The notes: generated by a model from the sequence alone, not told the origin. 6,952 nucleotides of DNA from DATDMG01 sp036518955 (GCA_036518955.1 DATDMG010000499.1:1-6952), one strand, 5' to 3'. Shown: positions 1 through 5,932, numbered from the stretch's first letter. Numbers and translations: made by a program.

Positions 1-79
1 CGTTGACCAGTATGGCCTGGGAGAACAGGTGTGGGCCGGGGTTCCAGATGCCGTCCGGTTGCAGGACCTGCGTGTTCAC
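1..79 (-). CDS. RidA (YjgF/YER057c/UK114) family protein, N-terminal fragment cut by the window edge
   Basis: Only the first 26 codons are inside the window. From a GTG at 77-79 they read MNTQVLQPDGIWNPGPHLFS and continue QAILVN. The pattern 'xVLxPDGxxxPxPxxFSxAxxV' is the usual opening of RidA-family proteins, which form trimers and typically deaminate reactive enamine/imine intermediates; some members have other roles. A purine-rich stretch on the minus strand (AAGGAGAGG, about 88-97) lies 10-13 bases upstream of the GTG and serves as a plausible ribosome binding site. No ATG is available nearby. The catalytic arginine and the rest of the domain lie outside the window, so activity cannot be judged. 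The gene points the same way as the VOC gene, but a spacer of over 300 bases makes a shared operon uncertain. Confidence 0.8.
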   Translation of the reverse strand, partial: MNTQVLQPDGIWNPGPHLFSQAILVN

Positions 80-422
80 GTCTGATGTTCCTCTCCTTGA
101 GTGACACGGCGCCTACACGGGCGACGTCGCAGGCCAGCCTCGACCGACCAGTCCAAGCGCACCGTGCCCTGCCTGAAACGTCTCGCGCATCATTGGCGAT
201 CTACTCACCCACTGGCAAACACCTCCGCTCGCGGTTCCGTCGACGCGAACATCCGGAAATGCCGCGCTTCGCACGGCCGCGGGAGACGGTCTCGTGCACC
301 GAGGGTAGTCATCGGCTTTCGATCAGGTTAGCCATAGCTGCCATCGGCGGGATCGCGCCCGAGCTGGCTCGCGGTGCACTGGAACAAGCGGGCTCGGGCT
401 TGCGAACACTGATTTGGGATCC
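80..422. other. Intergenic spacer, no gene recognised
   Basis: All six frames between the RidA start and the VOC stop lack a reading with family resemblance or consistent codon use; the apparent open frames here are short and arginine/serine-rich. It holds the RidA ribosome binding site near its left end and a very short inverted repeat (CGAGC/GCTCG, 360-371). I see no convincing promoter, terminator or RNA gene. Confidence 0.5.
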
Positions 423-833
423 TCACCCGTGGCTGAGGTCGACGATGCAGAACGGGTTGCCGTCGGGGTCGGCGAGGACGACGAAGTCGGGATCCTCTGG
501 GTAGCTGTCCCAATCCACCTCGGTAGCACCCAGCCCGATCAGCCGCTTCGCTTCCGAGGCCTGATCTGCGGCGCAGGTCACGTGCAGGTCAAGGTGCAAC
601 CGCGGGTGGCGTTCCACGGGCGACCGGCTGCGTTGCAGGGCGATCCCGGTGCCGACGCTGTCGGGCGGCATCAGCACCACCGACCAGCCGCCGTAGCCAT
701 CTGTCCGGACCGTGTACCCGAGGGCCTCCTGCCAGAAGGCCGTGGCCCGATCGACGTCGGTCACCCCGAGGACGATCACTCCGAGCGTTAGCACCTGCCG
801 ATTTTGGTCGGGGTCTGGCCGCGGGGCAACCAT
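423..833 (-). CDS. VOC superfamily protein (glyoxalase-like, Glyoxalase_6 type)
   Basis: A 136-aa protein in the usual size range for a single vicinal-oxygen-chelate module with two beta-alpha-beta-beta-beta halves. The first half opens with LGVIVLGVTDVDRATAFWQE and continues with WSVVLMPPD and GTGIALQ. The second half has RLHLDLHVTCAADQASEAKR, then LGATEV, and ends DFVVLADPDGNPFCIVD. This is the arrangement of the small actinobacterial glyoxalase-like proteins annotated as VOC family. Histidines in HLDLH could be metal ligands, but the substrate is unknown; related proteins include dioxygenases, isomerases and drug-binding resistance proteins. The frame stays open up to a GTG at 902 (159 aa). 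I prefer the ATG at 833, preceded by a GGGGAA stretch on the minus strand; a GTG at 794 immediately before the first strand is a third possibility. Function beyond the fold is inference. Confidence 0.9.
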   Translation of the reverse strand: MVAPRPDPDQNRQVLTLGVIVLGVTDVDRATAFWQEALGYTVRTDGYGGWSVVLMPPDSVGTGIALQRSRSPVERHPRLHLDLHVTCAADQASEAKRLIGLGATEVDWDSYPEDPDFVVLADPDGNPFCIVDLSHG

Positions 834-902
834 GTTCCCCGGGCCCGCCTCGTCCCGGCTGACCTTGGCCCAGGTGCGACGATGTGGTGTGGTGATCCTC
901 AC

Positions 903-1186
903 CCCGTGCGCTCAGTCCTGCTTGCGGTCCGGTCATGTCGCCACCGCTGGACCGCCCTCAATTGCCGCGCCGAGCGTGGCGGGCCTTCCGAGCTGACGGT
1001 CACTCCGGGCGACCGCGCGCCCCTCATGGGCGGGGCTGCGCGCCTCGCGCTCATGCCGATGTCCGGATGCCGGAAATGTGCAGGTGATCCCAGAGCGACC
1101 AGGCCCAGAGTGACGTCCTGGGCGCCGAGGCAGGGGCCACCCAAAGTGGGCATGCGGCCCCGTTCTGTCGGAGACGAGGCCCACCC
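903..1186. other. Divergent intergenic region between VOC gene and toxin-antitoxin operon
   Basis: No reading frame here resembles a known family. It contains a G+C-rich imperfect hairpin (GCGCGC 1015-1020 pairing with 1038-1043, continued by CCC 1021-1023 with GGG 1033-1035 across a two-base bulge). Genes on both sides point away from the spacer, so this hairpin is not an obvious terminator for either. The toxin-antitoxin promoter begins at its right end. Confidence 0.45.
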
Positions 1187-1222
1187 TTGAAGCTGCGGTT
1201 ATTTTCGTCATACGATATGTAG
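1187..1222 (+). promoter_or_regulatory. Probable sigma-70-type promoter of the toxin-antitoxin operon, leaderless
   Basis: TTGAAG (1187-1192) and TACGAT (1211-1216) are separated by 18 bases and fit the -35 and TAnnnT -10 patterns of the principal actinobacterial sigma factor. The expected transcription start, about seven bases after the -10, falls on the A of the ATG at 1223. No Shine-Dalgarno sequence lies in front of that ATG. Together these indicate a leaderless mRNA, common in actinobacteria. Pattern match only. Confidence 0.6.
1209..1219. promoter_or_regulatory. Short palindrome over the -10 box, candidate antitoxin operator
   Basis: CATA-CGA-TATG is an inverted repeat with a three-base centre that overlaps the -10 element. 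Ribbon-helix-helix antitoxins usually repress their own operon by binding such short palindromes near the promoter, so this is the natural candidate operator. The half sites are only four bases long, so chance is possible. Confidence 0.4.
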
Positions 1223-1456
1223 ATGGTGAGCGAAGAACAGATCCAGCAGTGGGCCGACGAGGCCGAAGCCGGCTACGACGTCGATGTCCTCAAGCATCGC
1301 GGCCGCGGGCGCCCGGGACGTGGGGCCGAGCCGATGCAGGTCGTAGCGGTCCGGCTGACCGCCGAGGAACTCGATGCCCTTGACGCTGCGGCGGCCAGGC
1401 TCGACATGAGCCGCTCCGAGGCGATTCGGGCAGCCTTGGCCAGCTTCGCCACATGA
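1223..1456 (+). CDS. Ribbon-helix-helix (CopG-type) antitoxin
   Basis: A 77-aa protein whose residues about 39-76 form a ribbon-helix-helix domain: strand QVVAVRL, a first helix TAEELDALDAAAARL, and a second helix SRSEAIRAALASFA. Such domains dimerise, insert the strand pair into the DNA major groove and, in toxin-antitoxin systems, both repress the operon and neutralise the partner toxin. The N-terminal part has WADEAEAGYDVDVLK followed by a basic stretch RGRGRPGRG, which resembles an AT-hook and is an unusual addition to so small an antitoxin. The ATG at 1223 is chosen because the promoter places the transcript start on it; the next codon is GTG (1226). The stop overlaps the start of the toxin gene by four bases (ATGA), so the two are translationally coupled. 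Autoregulation is expected from the family and the palindrome over the -10 box. Confidence 0.9.
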   Translation: MVSEEQIQQWADEAEAGYDVDVLKHRGRGRPGRGAEPMQVVAVRLTAEELDALDAAAARLDMSRSEAIRAALASFAT

Positions 1457-1695
1457 AGGTCCACCCGAGCGCGCTCAAGCACGGTGTCGCACCGGAAGAC
1501 GCAGTCCAGGCGGCAGAGTGGTCGGTGTGGATCGAGCCGCTCGACGACGACGGCCCTCCCTATCGGGAGTTGCGCCTTGGGTTCGACACTGCAGCCCGAT
1601 TTCTGGAGACGGTGGTGCTGGTGCTCGAGGGCGGCGAGGAACTGGTCATTCACGCGATGCCAGCCCGCAAGAAGTATCTCGATCTCCTGCCGTAG
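1453..1695 (+). CDS. Putative small toxin of a type II toxin-antitoxin pair (BrnT-like)
   Basis: An 80-aa protein starting at the ATG inside the ATGA overlap with the antitoxin gene. It opens MKVHPSALKHGVAPEDAVQA, has a central ELRLGFD strand, then hydrophobic FLETVVLVLEGG, and ends HAMPARKKYLDLLP. The order 'KHG ... ED.. ... R..G ... VV.. ... I.A..AR..Y' resembles BrnT-type toxins, which have a RelE-like fold and cut RNA, and actinobacterial proteins of this size found beside ribbon-helix-helix antitoxins share the closing HAMP-R-KY motif. The toxin role therefore rests on family resemblance plus operon position. RNase activity is inference, and catalytic residues cannot be assigned from the sequence alone. 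The gene appears complete, with length normal for this group. The next gene is convergent, so the operon has two genes. Confidence 0.78.
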   Translation: MKVHPSALKHGVAPEDAVQAAEWSVWIEPLDDDGPPYRELRLGFDTAARFLETVVLVLEGGEELVIHAMPARKKYLDLLP

Positions 1696-1942
1696 CGGGC
1701 GAGATCGGCATCCCGGTGCCATCGACCTGTCCGCCGGCCACGGTCGCATGCGGATCTGCCGCACCGAGTCCATCCGGATCATGGGTGTGATGCACACCGG
1801 GAGTTGTCAGTTGGGCGGCCGCCTGGGGTGGCAGCATGTCGACCGTGAGCAGCGCCACGTTCCTGTCGTACCTGCCTCCCCGCTTGACGTGACGTACTTG
1901 GCGGCACTGCTGCCTTCAGGTACTCCCGGCAGGCACCGGGCC
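1696..1942. other. Convergent intergenic region, no gene recognised
   Basis: It lies between the toxin stop and the stop of the short minus-strand ORF. On minus, the same frame as that ORF reopens after a second stop (TGA, 1916-1918) and reads a fragment including VKRGGRYDRNVALLTVDML before drifting into low-information sequence that overlaps the toxin gene. This may be a decayed coding remnant, but I do not recognise it. A weak hairpin (TGCGG/CCGCA, 1749-1763) is present 54 bases after the toxin stop. Confidence 0.4.
1925..1940. terminator. Short G+C hairpin between convergent genes
   Basis: CCCGG (1925-1929) and CCGGG (1936-1940) form a five-base-pair all-G/C stem with a six-base loop, just past the stop of the minus-strand ORF. 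There is no T-run. Its position between convergent genes fits a terminator, but the stem is short. Confidence 0.25.
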
Positions 1943-2185
1943 TCAGTCGTGGGTCGCGTGGATCCGGGTGGCGAGTTCGGGTCGCAGCGGATAAGGGCGT
2001 TCGATCGGCAGCAGGCGCGCAGCGGAGTCGAGGTCTGCGTCGGCGGCCGCCGTCCTCAGTTGGCCTGCCAAAGCGGTGACGTCGGTGAGGTTGACCACCC
2101 ACTGGTCCACGTAGCGGTCCACGGCCGGTCCGGACAGTCCCGACTGCAGGGGGCAGCTGAGTACTGTTTCGGGCCGGGCGAGCAC
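1943..2185 (-). CDS. Short ORF of unknown function, possibly a C-terminal gene fragment
   Basis: An 80-aa frame from a GTG at 2185 to a TGA at 1943. Third codon positions are almost all G or C, and the product has a normal soluble-protein composition: GPAVDRYVDQWVVNLTDVT, then alanine-rich LAGQLRTAAADADLDSAARL, then LLPIERPYPLRPELATRIHA. That is good evidence of present or past coding. The 30-50 residue region looks alpha-helical. I do not recognise a family. No Shine-Dalgarno sequence precedes the GTG, and the frame stays open upstream of it, under the end of the WD40 gene, so the piece may be the tail of a gene whose front was lost. It lies 44 bases downstream of the WD40 stop on the same strand and could be cotranscribed with it. 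No conserved neighbour suggests a role. Confidence 0.42.
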   Translation of the reverse strand: MLARPETVLSCPLQSGLSGPAVDRYVDQWVVNLTDVTALAGQLRTAAADADLDSAARLLPIERPYPLRPELATRIHATHD

Positions 2186-2229
2186 GAGGGGGCTGCTGGG
2201 GCGCCGCCGGCCGGGAGGTCCTGGTCGGG

Positions 2230-4472
2230 CTATCGCTTTCCGACCCGTGGTGGTCCCGTGCTACCGGTCCGTGCCACACGGTCCGAGTGCGGCGTTCGCT
2301 CCTCGAGGGGTGGGTTGGCGGGGAGGAGGTAGGGTCCGAGGTCTCCTCCGGCGATCAGGCTGTTGCCGAAGGGTGCGAGGTCGACGATGTCGTGGCCCAG
2401 GTCGTGGTCGACGAGCAGGTGTCCGGTGCGAGGGTTCCACACCCACACGTGGCCTGCGCCCGCGGCCGCGACCCAGCGGCCGCCTGGGTCGGCGGTCAGG
2501 GCGCTCAGGCGGGTTCTGTCGGGGACGGTGATGATCGGTCCGGTGCCCGCGGTCAGCGGATGCAGGATGTGCAGGGAGTGGGTGACGGGGCTCATCGCGG
2601 CCAGCCATCGGCCGTCCCCCGGTGCTGCGAGCGCCGCGACTGACGCGCGCAGAGGGTACGCCGCGCGCCGGGTGTTGCTGTCCAGGTCCCACACCAGGAC
2701 GCCGCCGAGGCCGCCGAACGCCGCCAGCCAGGACTCGCCCTCCGACATGACGAACGCGTTGATCATGAAAGAGTGGCCGACCAGTCGCACCCGCAGGGTG
2801 GCCTCGTCGGTGTCCCAGGCCCGGACGCCGTCGCGGCCGGCGGACAGCAGGGTGCGGCCGTCCGCCGAGGCGGCGAGCGCCACGATGTCGGCGCCCTCGT
2901 GGTGGTCGTCCAGGACGAACCGCTGCGTGCCGTCCGCAACGTTCCAGACCCGGACCAGGCCCCCCTGCTCACCGGCCGCCACCCAGGCGCCGTCCGGAGC
3001 GACCTGCAGGGCCCGTATCTCGCCGGAGCGCGGGTGGGCGCTGGCCACGAGCTCGCCTTTGACGATCGCCGTGGCCGGCTCCCAGAGGCCGATCGTGGTG
3101 TCGGAGGTCCGGGCGGCCAGCAGGCTGCCGTCCCTGGAGCAGGCGAGCCGGCCCCGGGGTGGCACGGCCAGCCCGAGGGCGTAGGGTCGGTCGGACGGCG
3201 CGGCGTACAGCACCCGACCGGCGGCGGGGTACCTGGGATCTGATGGCTTGGGATCCGATGGCAGGACCGATTCCTGGACCGATGCTGGGCCGGTGCTGCG
3301 TCGGTGTCGAACAGTTGGATCCGTCGGTCGATGACCGCAGCCAGCCAGGCGCCGGCGGGGCCGGCGGCCAGGGCCTCCACCGGTCCGGTGAGCCGCGGCC
3401 GAGAGGGTGTCGCGGCGGATCCGTGGTGGGCGAAGGCCTCGAGTGGGCTCCAGATCCGCACGACGCCGTCCTGGCCGCCCGAGGCCAGCCAGGAGCCGTC
3501 CGGTGCGGCGGCCAAGGTCAGCACCCCCAGGGTGTGACCCTCCAGGACCGGGCCGGCAGTGCTGGTGGCGGTGTTCCAGAGACGTACCGACCGGTCGTAC
3601 CCGGCGGAGGCGAGCCAGGAACCGTCGGGCGCGGCGGCGAGGTCCCAGACCGGGCTCGTGTGGCCGGTGAAGGTGTGCAGGCAGGCGCCGTCGGCCGGAT
3701 CCCAGATCCGCACGGTGTAATCGTCGGAGGCCGAGGCGAGCCACCGCCCGTGCGCGGGCATCGCCAGGGCGTTGACCCCTTCCTCGTGCCCGGCGAGCGT
3801 GCGGGTCGTCGCCCGGGCGGGGTCGACCAGGCGGAGGCCCTCGGGCCCCGCGATCGCCAGCCAGGCGCCGTCCGGAGCGACGGCCAGGGCCCGCACGCTG
3901 GGGTTCCCGTAGCCGTCCCCCAACGCGGGTCCCGGTTGCACCACGGCGATCAGCCGCCCGGAACGTGGATCCCACAACCGCAGCTCGTCGTCCTGGTCAC
4001 CGGAGGCCAGCCACGAGCCGTCCGGCGCCACCGCCAGCGTGTGGACGGCCGCCTGGTGTCCCGTGAACGAGCGGATCAGCTCACCGGTCAGGGGGTCCGA
4101 CAGGTGGACGGCGCCGCTCTCGTCGCCGAACGCCAGCCACGATCCGTCCGGCGCTGGGAGCACTGTGTAGACGTACCCGCGTTCCAGCCGGAGGCGATGC
4201 CGCAGCCGTCCGGTGTGGGCGTCCCACACGGCGGCGGCCACCGTGTCGGCCGCGGCGACCCACGAACCGTCGCCGGCAACGCGCACGTCCCAGGCGGTGA
4301 TCGTGTCCTGGTCGCTCAACTGATGCAGCCGGACGCCGGCCCGCGCGTCCCACACCTCAATCGTGCCGGAACCGGCCAAGGCCAGCCGCCGCCCGTCCGG
4401 GAAGGGGGCCAGGGCGTCGACCTGCTCACCGCGGGCCACCTCCAGCACAGGACCAATCACGCCGGTCAACAC
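2230..4472 (-). pseudogene. WD40-repeat beta-propeller protein, broken by one frameshift
   Basis: About fifteen WD40 blades are visible, of the form VxxLAxAPDGSWLASGxxDxxVRxWD, enough for two seven-bladed propellers; such propellers are protein-interaction platforms. The first part starts at GTG 4472 (or the TTG at 4469, which is better spaced from GAGG on the minus strand) and reads nine blades to about residue 395 (FDTDAAPA). The frame then leaves the family and would run on to 2763. Blades resume in the -1 frame from about 3260 (LPSDPKPSDPRYPAAG) and end at TAG 2230. Restoring one base near 3250-3263 gives a continuous protein of 747 aa. A stop codon (4479-4481) sits in frame just before the start, so no N-terminal domain is attached, although actinomycete propellers of this style are often fused to NB-ARC/STAND ATPases. 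The second half could initiate alone at GTG 3213. Sequencing error cannot be excluded as the cause of the break. Confidence 0.85.
3235..3287. repeat. Imperfect short tandem repeat at the WD40 frameshift
   Basis: On the plus strand four related units follow each other: GGGATCTGATGGCTT (3235-3249, 15 bases), GGGATCCGATGGCA (3250-3263, 14 bases), GGACCGATTCCT (3264-3275, 12 bases) and GGACCGATGCTG (3276-3287, 12 bases). Every unit except the second is a multiple of three. The second is one base shorter than its neighbour, exactly the loss needed to explain the frameshift. It encodes the linker between blade groups, a proline/serine/aspartate stretch that tolerates length change. Confidence 0.75.
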
Positions 4473-4539
4473 GTCACCTCATGATCGCCACCCGAACAGA
4501 TCGCCAGCGTACCCATTCCCCGGGCCCCCCTTTTGGCGC

Positions 4540-4555
4540 GGATCTCTCAAGATCC
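4540..4555. repeat. Perfect 6-bp inverted repeat upstream of the WD40 gene
   Basis: GGATCT-CTCA-AGATCC is a perfect inverted repeat with a four-base loop, 68 bases upstream of the WD40 start. On the minus strand it contains TTGAGA, one base off the -35 consensus, but no matching -10 follows at the right distance. TACGCT (4506-4511, minus) is a separate -10-like element. It could be an operator or chance. Confidence 0.35.
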
Positions 4556-4623
4556 ATCCCCGACGCCTGAGGGTGGTGCCGGGTTGCCGGCTCCGGCCAA
4601 CTCGCCGGCCGATGACTTCCGAA

Positions 4624-4974
4624 TCAGCACCAGGTCATGGCGGCGTTCAGCCAAGGGGACATGCCGCCGATGGTGCGGACGGGGATGTTGTTCTGGTGCA
4701 GGGTGTCGAGGATGCGTTCGGCGGGGTTGGCCCGTGAGCAGTTCGATGTGTCCGGTGGACAGGCCGATCGCAGGTAAGCCTGTTCCAGGAGGGAGGTAGG
4801 CCTGTTCCAGGAGGGGTCGGGTCAGCGGGAAGGGCGTGGGGAACCGTTCGGCGAGGGTTCCCGGCTGGTCCCGTACGGGCAGGCCGTGCTCTGCGAGCAT
4901 CGCCCGGACCGATGCATCGTCGTACAGCAGGTCCAGCAGGTGGCAGGACGAGCGTTCGGCCTGCCCGGAATGAC
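4624..4974 (-). pseudogene. Decayed helix-turn-helix-like gene fragment
   Basis: The first part reads HLLDLLYDDASVRAMLAEHG, then LPVRDQPGTLAERFP and PLTRPLLEQAYL. A helix-turn-helix-like segment GLSTGHIELLTGQP follows, and in the next frame AERILDTLHQNNIPVR, GGMSPW and a TGA at 4624. The order 'AYL..GLS..HIELLTGQP...L...L...IPVR' resembles DNA-binding helix-turn-helix segments in actinobacterial proteins, but I cannot name the family. Two lesions are visible: a 22-bp tandem duplication between AYL and GLS, and an apparent extra C in a CCCC run (4723-4726) after GQP. Removing the duplicate and restoring one G also joins the halves as AYLRSGLSTGHIELL. No credible start exists: the frame is open back into the ABM gene end without a good initiation codon (an ATG at 4900 is internal), so the N-terminus is missing. 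Almost certainly non-functional. Confidence 0.6.
4772..4815. repeat. 22-bp tandem duplication
   Basis: Two adjacent 22-base copies (4772-4793 and 4794-4815) differ at a single base (AGGTAAGCC versus AGGTAGGCC at their start). Because 22 is not a multiple of three, the duplication shifts the frame of the HTH-like gene fragment in which it lies. The near identity suggests a fairly recent event. Confidence 0.85.
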
Positions 4975-4979
4975 CGGCG

Positions 4980-5321
4980 TCAGGTGCGCAGCCACGCCAG
5001 ATCAGTGATCACACCAGGACCCTGATCGTTGAGACTCGGCCGCTCGACGAAGTGGTCGACCTGCAGCGGGCGAACGAGCAGCGGCTGGACCGGAGCCCAG
5101 CAGCGCTCGAAGCGGTCGCTGCCGACGACGTCCTGCAGTTCGTCCACCGTCTCCCAACGCACCTGCACCAGATACACGTTGGCCTGCTCGGCCCCCTGCG
5201 CGACGGTCAACCCGCGGAAGCCCGGCATCATGAACACCCGCTGCCGCACCTCGCACAGAGCGGCTTCGAAGGCAACCTCCTGCCCGTTGACAGCCACGGC
5301 CTCGATCAGTTGCAGCAACAT
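4980..5321 (-). CDS. Antibiotic biosynthesis monooxygenase (ABM) family protein
   Basis: A 113-aa protein whose first 90 residues have the strand-helix pattern of a dimeric alpha/beta-barrel ABM domain: MLLQLIEAVAVNGQEVAFEA, then MPGFRGLTVAQG, a strand VYLVQVRWETVDELQDVVGS, and a tail FERCWAPVQPLL-RPLQVDHF. ABM-fold proteins include cofactor-free monooxygenases and heme-degrading enzymes, but many have no known substrate, so the activity here is open. The C-terminal 25 residues (ERPSLNDQGPGVITDLAW) go past the usual domain end. The ATG at 5321 is the first start in frame. No strong ribosome binding site precedes it, and a TAGGCT box (5328-5333, minus) seven bases upstream could be the -10 of a leaderless transcript, though no good -35 is seen. 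Its stop abuts the decayed HTH-like fragment. Appears intact. Confidence 0.85.
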   Translation of the reverse strand: MLLQLIEAVAVNGQEVAFEAALCEVRQRVFMMPGFRGLTVAQGAEQANVYLVQVRWETVDELQDVVGSDRFERCWAPVQPLLVRPLQVDHFVERPSLNDQGPGVITDLAWLRT

Positions 5322-5439
5322 CGGGTCAGCCTATTCCGCCCGTCGTCACGACCGCGCCGTCCGCGATGAACTGGGTTCGCGTGACCGCTGCCACTGGATG
5401 ATCACCTCCTGCGGCCCCCGTATCCCGCGAGCACACTCA

Positions 5440-5830
5440 CATGCCGCGTTCGAGATAGAGCCTTGGACAGCGCTGATTACGAGATCGAGCGCGTCATCGG
5501 TGGTGAAGACGCGCTCGGCCTGGTCATCCTCGTGCTGTCGTCACACACGATCCCGGGCGCGAAGTGCTGCGTGGGCGGGGATTGGCAGGTCCTGTCGGGA
5601 CGGTTCGTGTGCATGGTGTCGTTCGGCTTGCAGTTGATCAACGAGGGGTTCAGGGTGCAACACCAACTGCCCCTGATGCCGGTACCACGCCACCATGGCA
5701 CCCAGCACCAAGTGGTTGGCGAGCCTGCAGGTTCCGAAGGATGCGGTCCTGGTCGGGGTCGCTGATGACCACCGTGCGCCCGCTTGTCCAGGCCCGTGAC
5801 CAGGTCGGGGTGAGATAGCCGCCCTACAGC
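5440..5830 (-). pseudogene. Unrecognised decayed coding region with frameshifts and an internal stop
   Basis: Three protein-like segments follow one another on the minus strand in changing frames. From about 5820 one frame gives TVVISDPDQDRILRNLQ. A second frame continues with RLANHLVLGAMVAWYRHQGQ and LVLHPEPLVDQLQAERHH down to a TGA at 5541. Past that stop the same frame reads HEDDQAERVFTTDDALDLVI and SAVQGSISNAACE to about 5440. Each has high third-position G+C, while the alternative frames read as arginine/proline-rich noise. I infer a remnant of one gene with at least one frameshift (near 5730) and one stop. I do not recognise the family. An alternative is two tiny independent genes, but no ribosome binding site supports that. 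On plus, a frame at 5463-5765 is also open but looks like the complement of this remnant. Confidence 0.4.
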
Positions 5831-5893
5831 ACCCCGGGCGCCTGGCAAGCACCTTCCGGGCGCCGTGCATGCTGATCTGTGGGATGATCCGTC

Positions 5894-5927
5894 GAGAGTC
5901 CCCGTCGTTCCCACGGCCGGGACTCTT
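5894..5927. promoter_or_regulatory. Stem-loop just upstream of the GNAT gene
   Basis: AGAGTCCC (5895-5902) pairs perfectly with GGGACTCT (5919-5926), with a G-T pair extending the base and a 16-base loop. It ends six bases before the ATG at 5933. The GGGA in its right arm is the only ribosome-binding-site-like sequence before that ATG and would be hidden when the stem forms. It could instead be an operator or a terminator from upstream transcription. Confidence 0.4.
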
Positions 5928-5932
5928 CGCGT

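Noticed and set aside
31..504. Plus-strand open frame of 157 codons at the left
   Set aside because: It is antisense to RidA and the VOC C-terminus and otherwise spans the spacer; it has no domain and a serine/arginine-rich composition.
1646..1858. Minus-strand 70-codon ORF overlapping the toxin end
   Set aside because: Only its first 20 codons look protein-like; the rest is low-information and antisense to the toxin gene, with no ribosome binding site at a suitable distance.
1484..2332. Plus-strand open frame of 282 codons through the toxin gene and beyond
   Set aside because: It is out of frame with the toxin, then antisense to the 1943-2185 frame; no family features.
3235..3287. CRISPR array
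   Set aside because: Units of 12-15 bases sit directly next to each other without spacers; they are an intragenic tandem repeat.
3235..3300. Programmed -1 ribosomal frameshift in the WD40 gene
   Set aside because: No X-XXY-YYZ slippery heptamer is present in the correct phase on the minus strand. A one-base loss in the repeat is a simpler explanation.
3159..4484. Plus-strand open frame of 441 codons
   Set aside because: It lies opposite the WD40 gene, is glycine/arginine/valine-rich without any domain, and arises because the minus-strand gene avoids certain codons. The minus-strand reading is the one with family signatures.
4466..4516. 16-codon upstream ORF overlapping the WD40 start (ATG 4516, TGA overlapping TTG)
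   Set aside because: Coupling looked attractive, but the nearest -10-like box (4506-4511) would start the transcript downstream of that ATG, and so short a frame occurs by chance.
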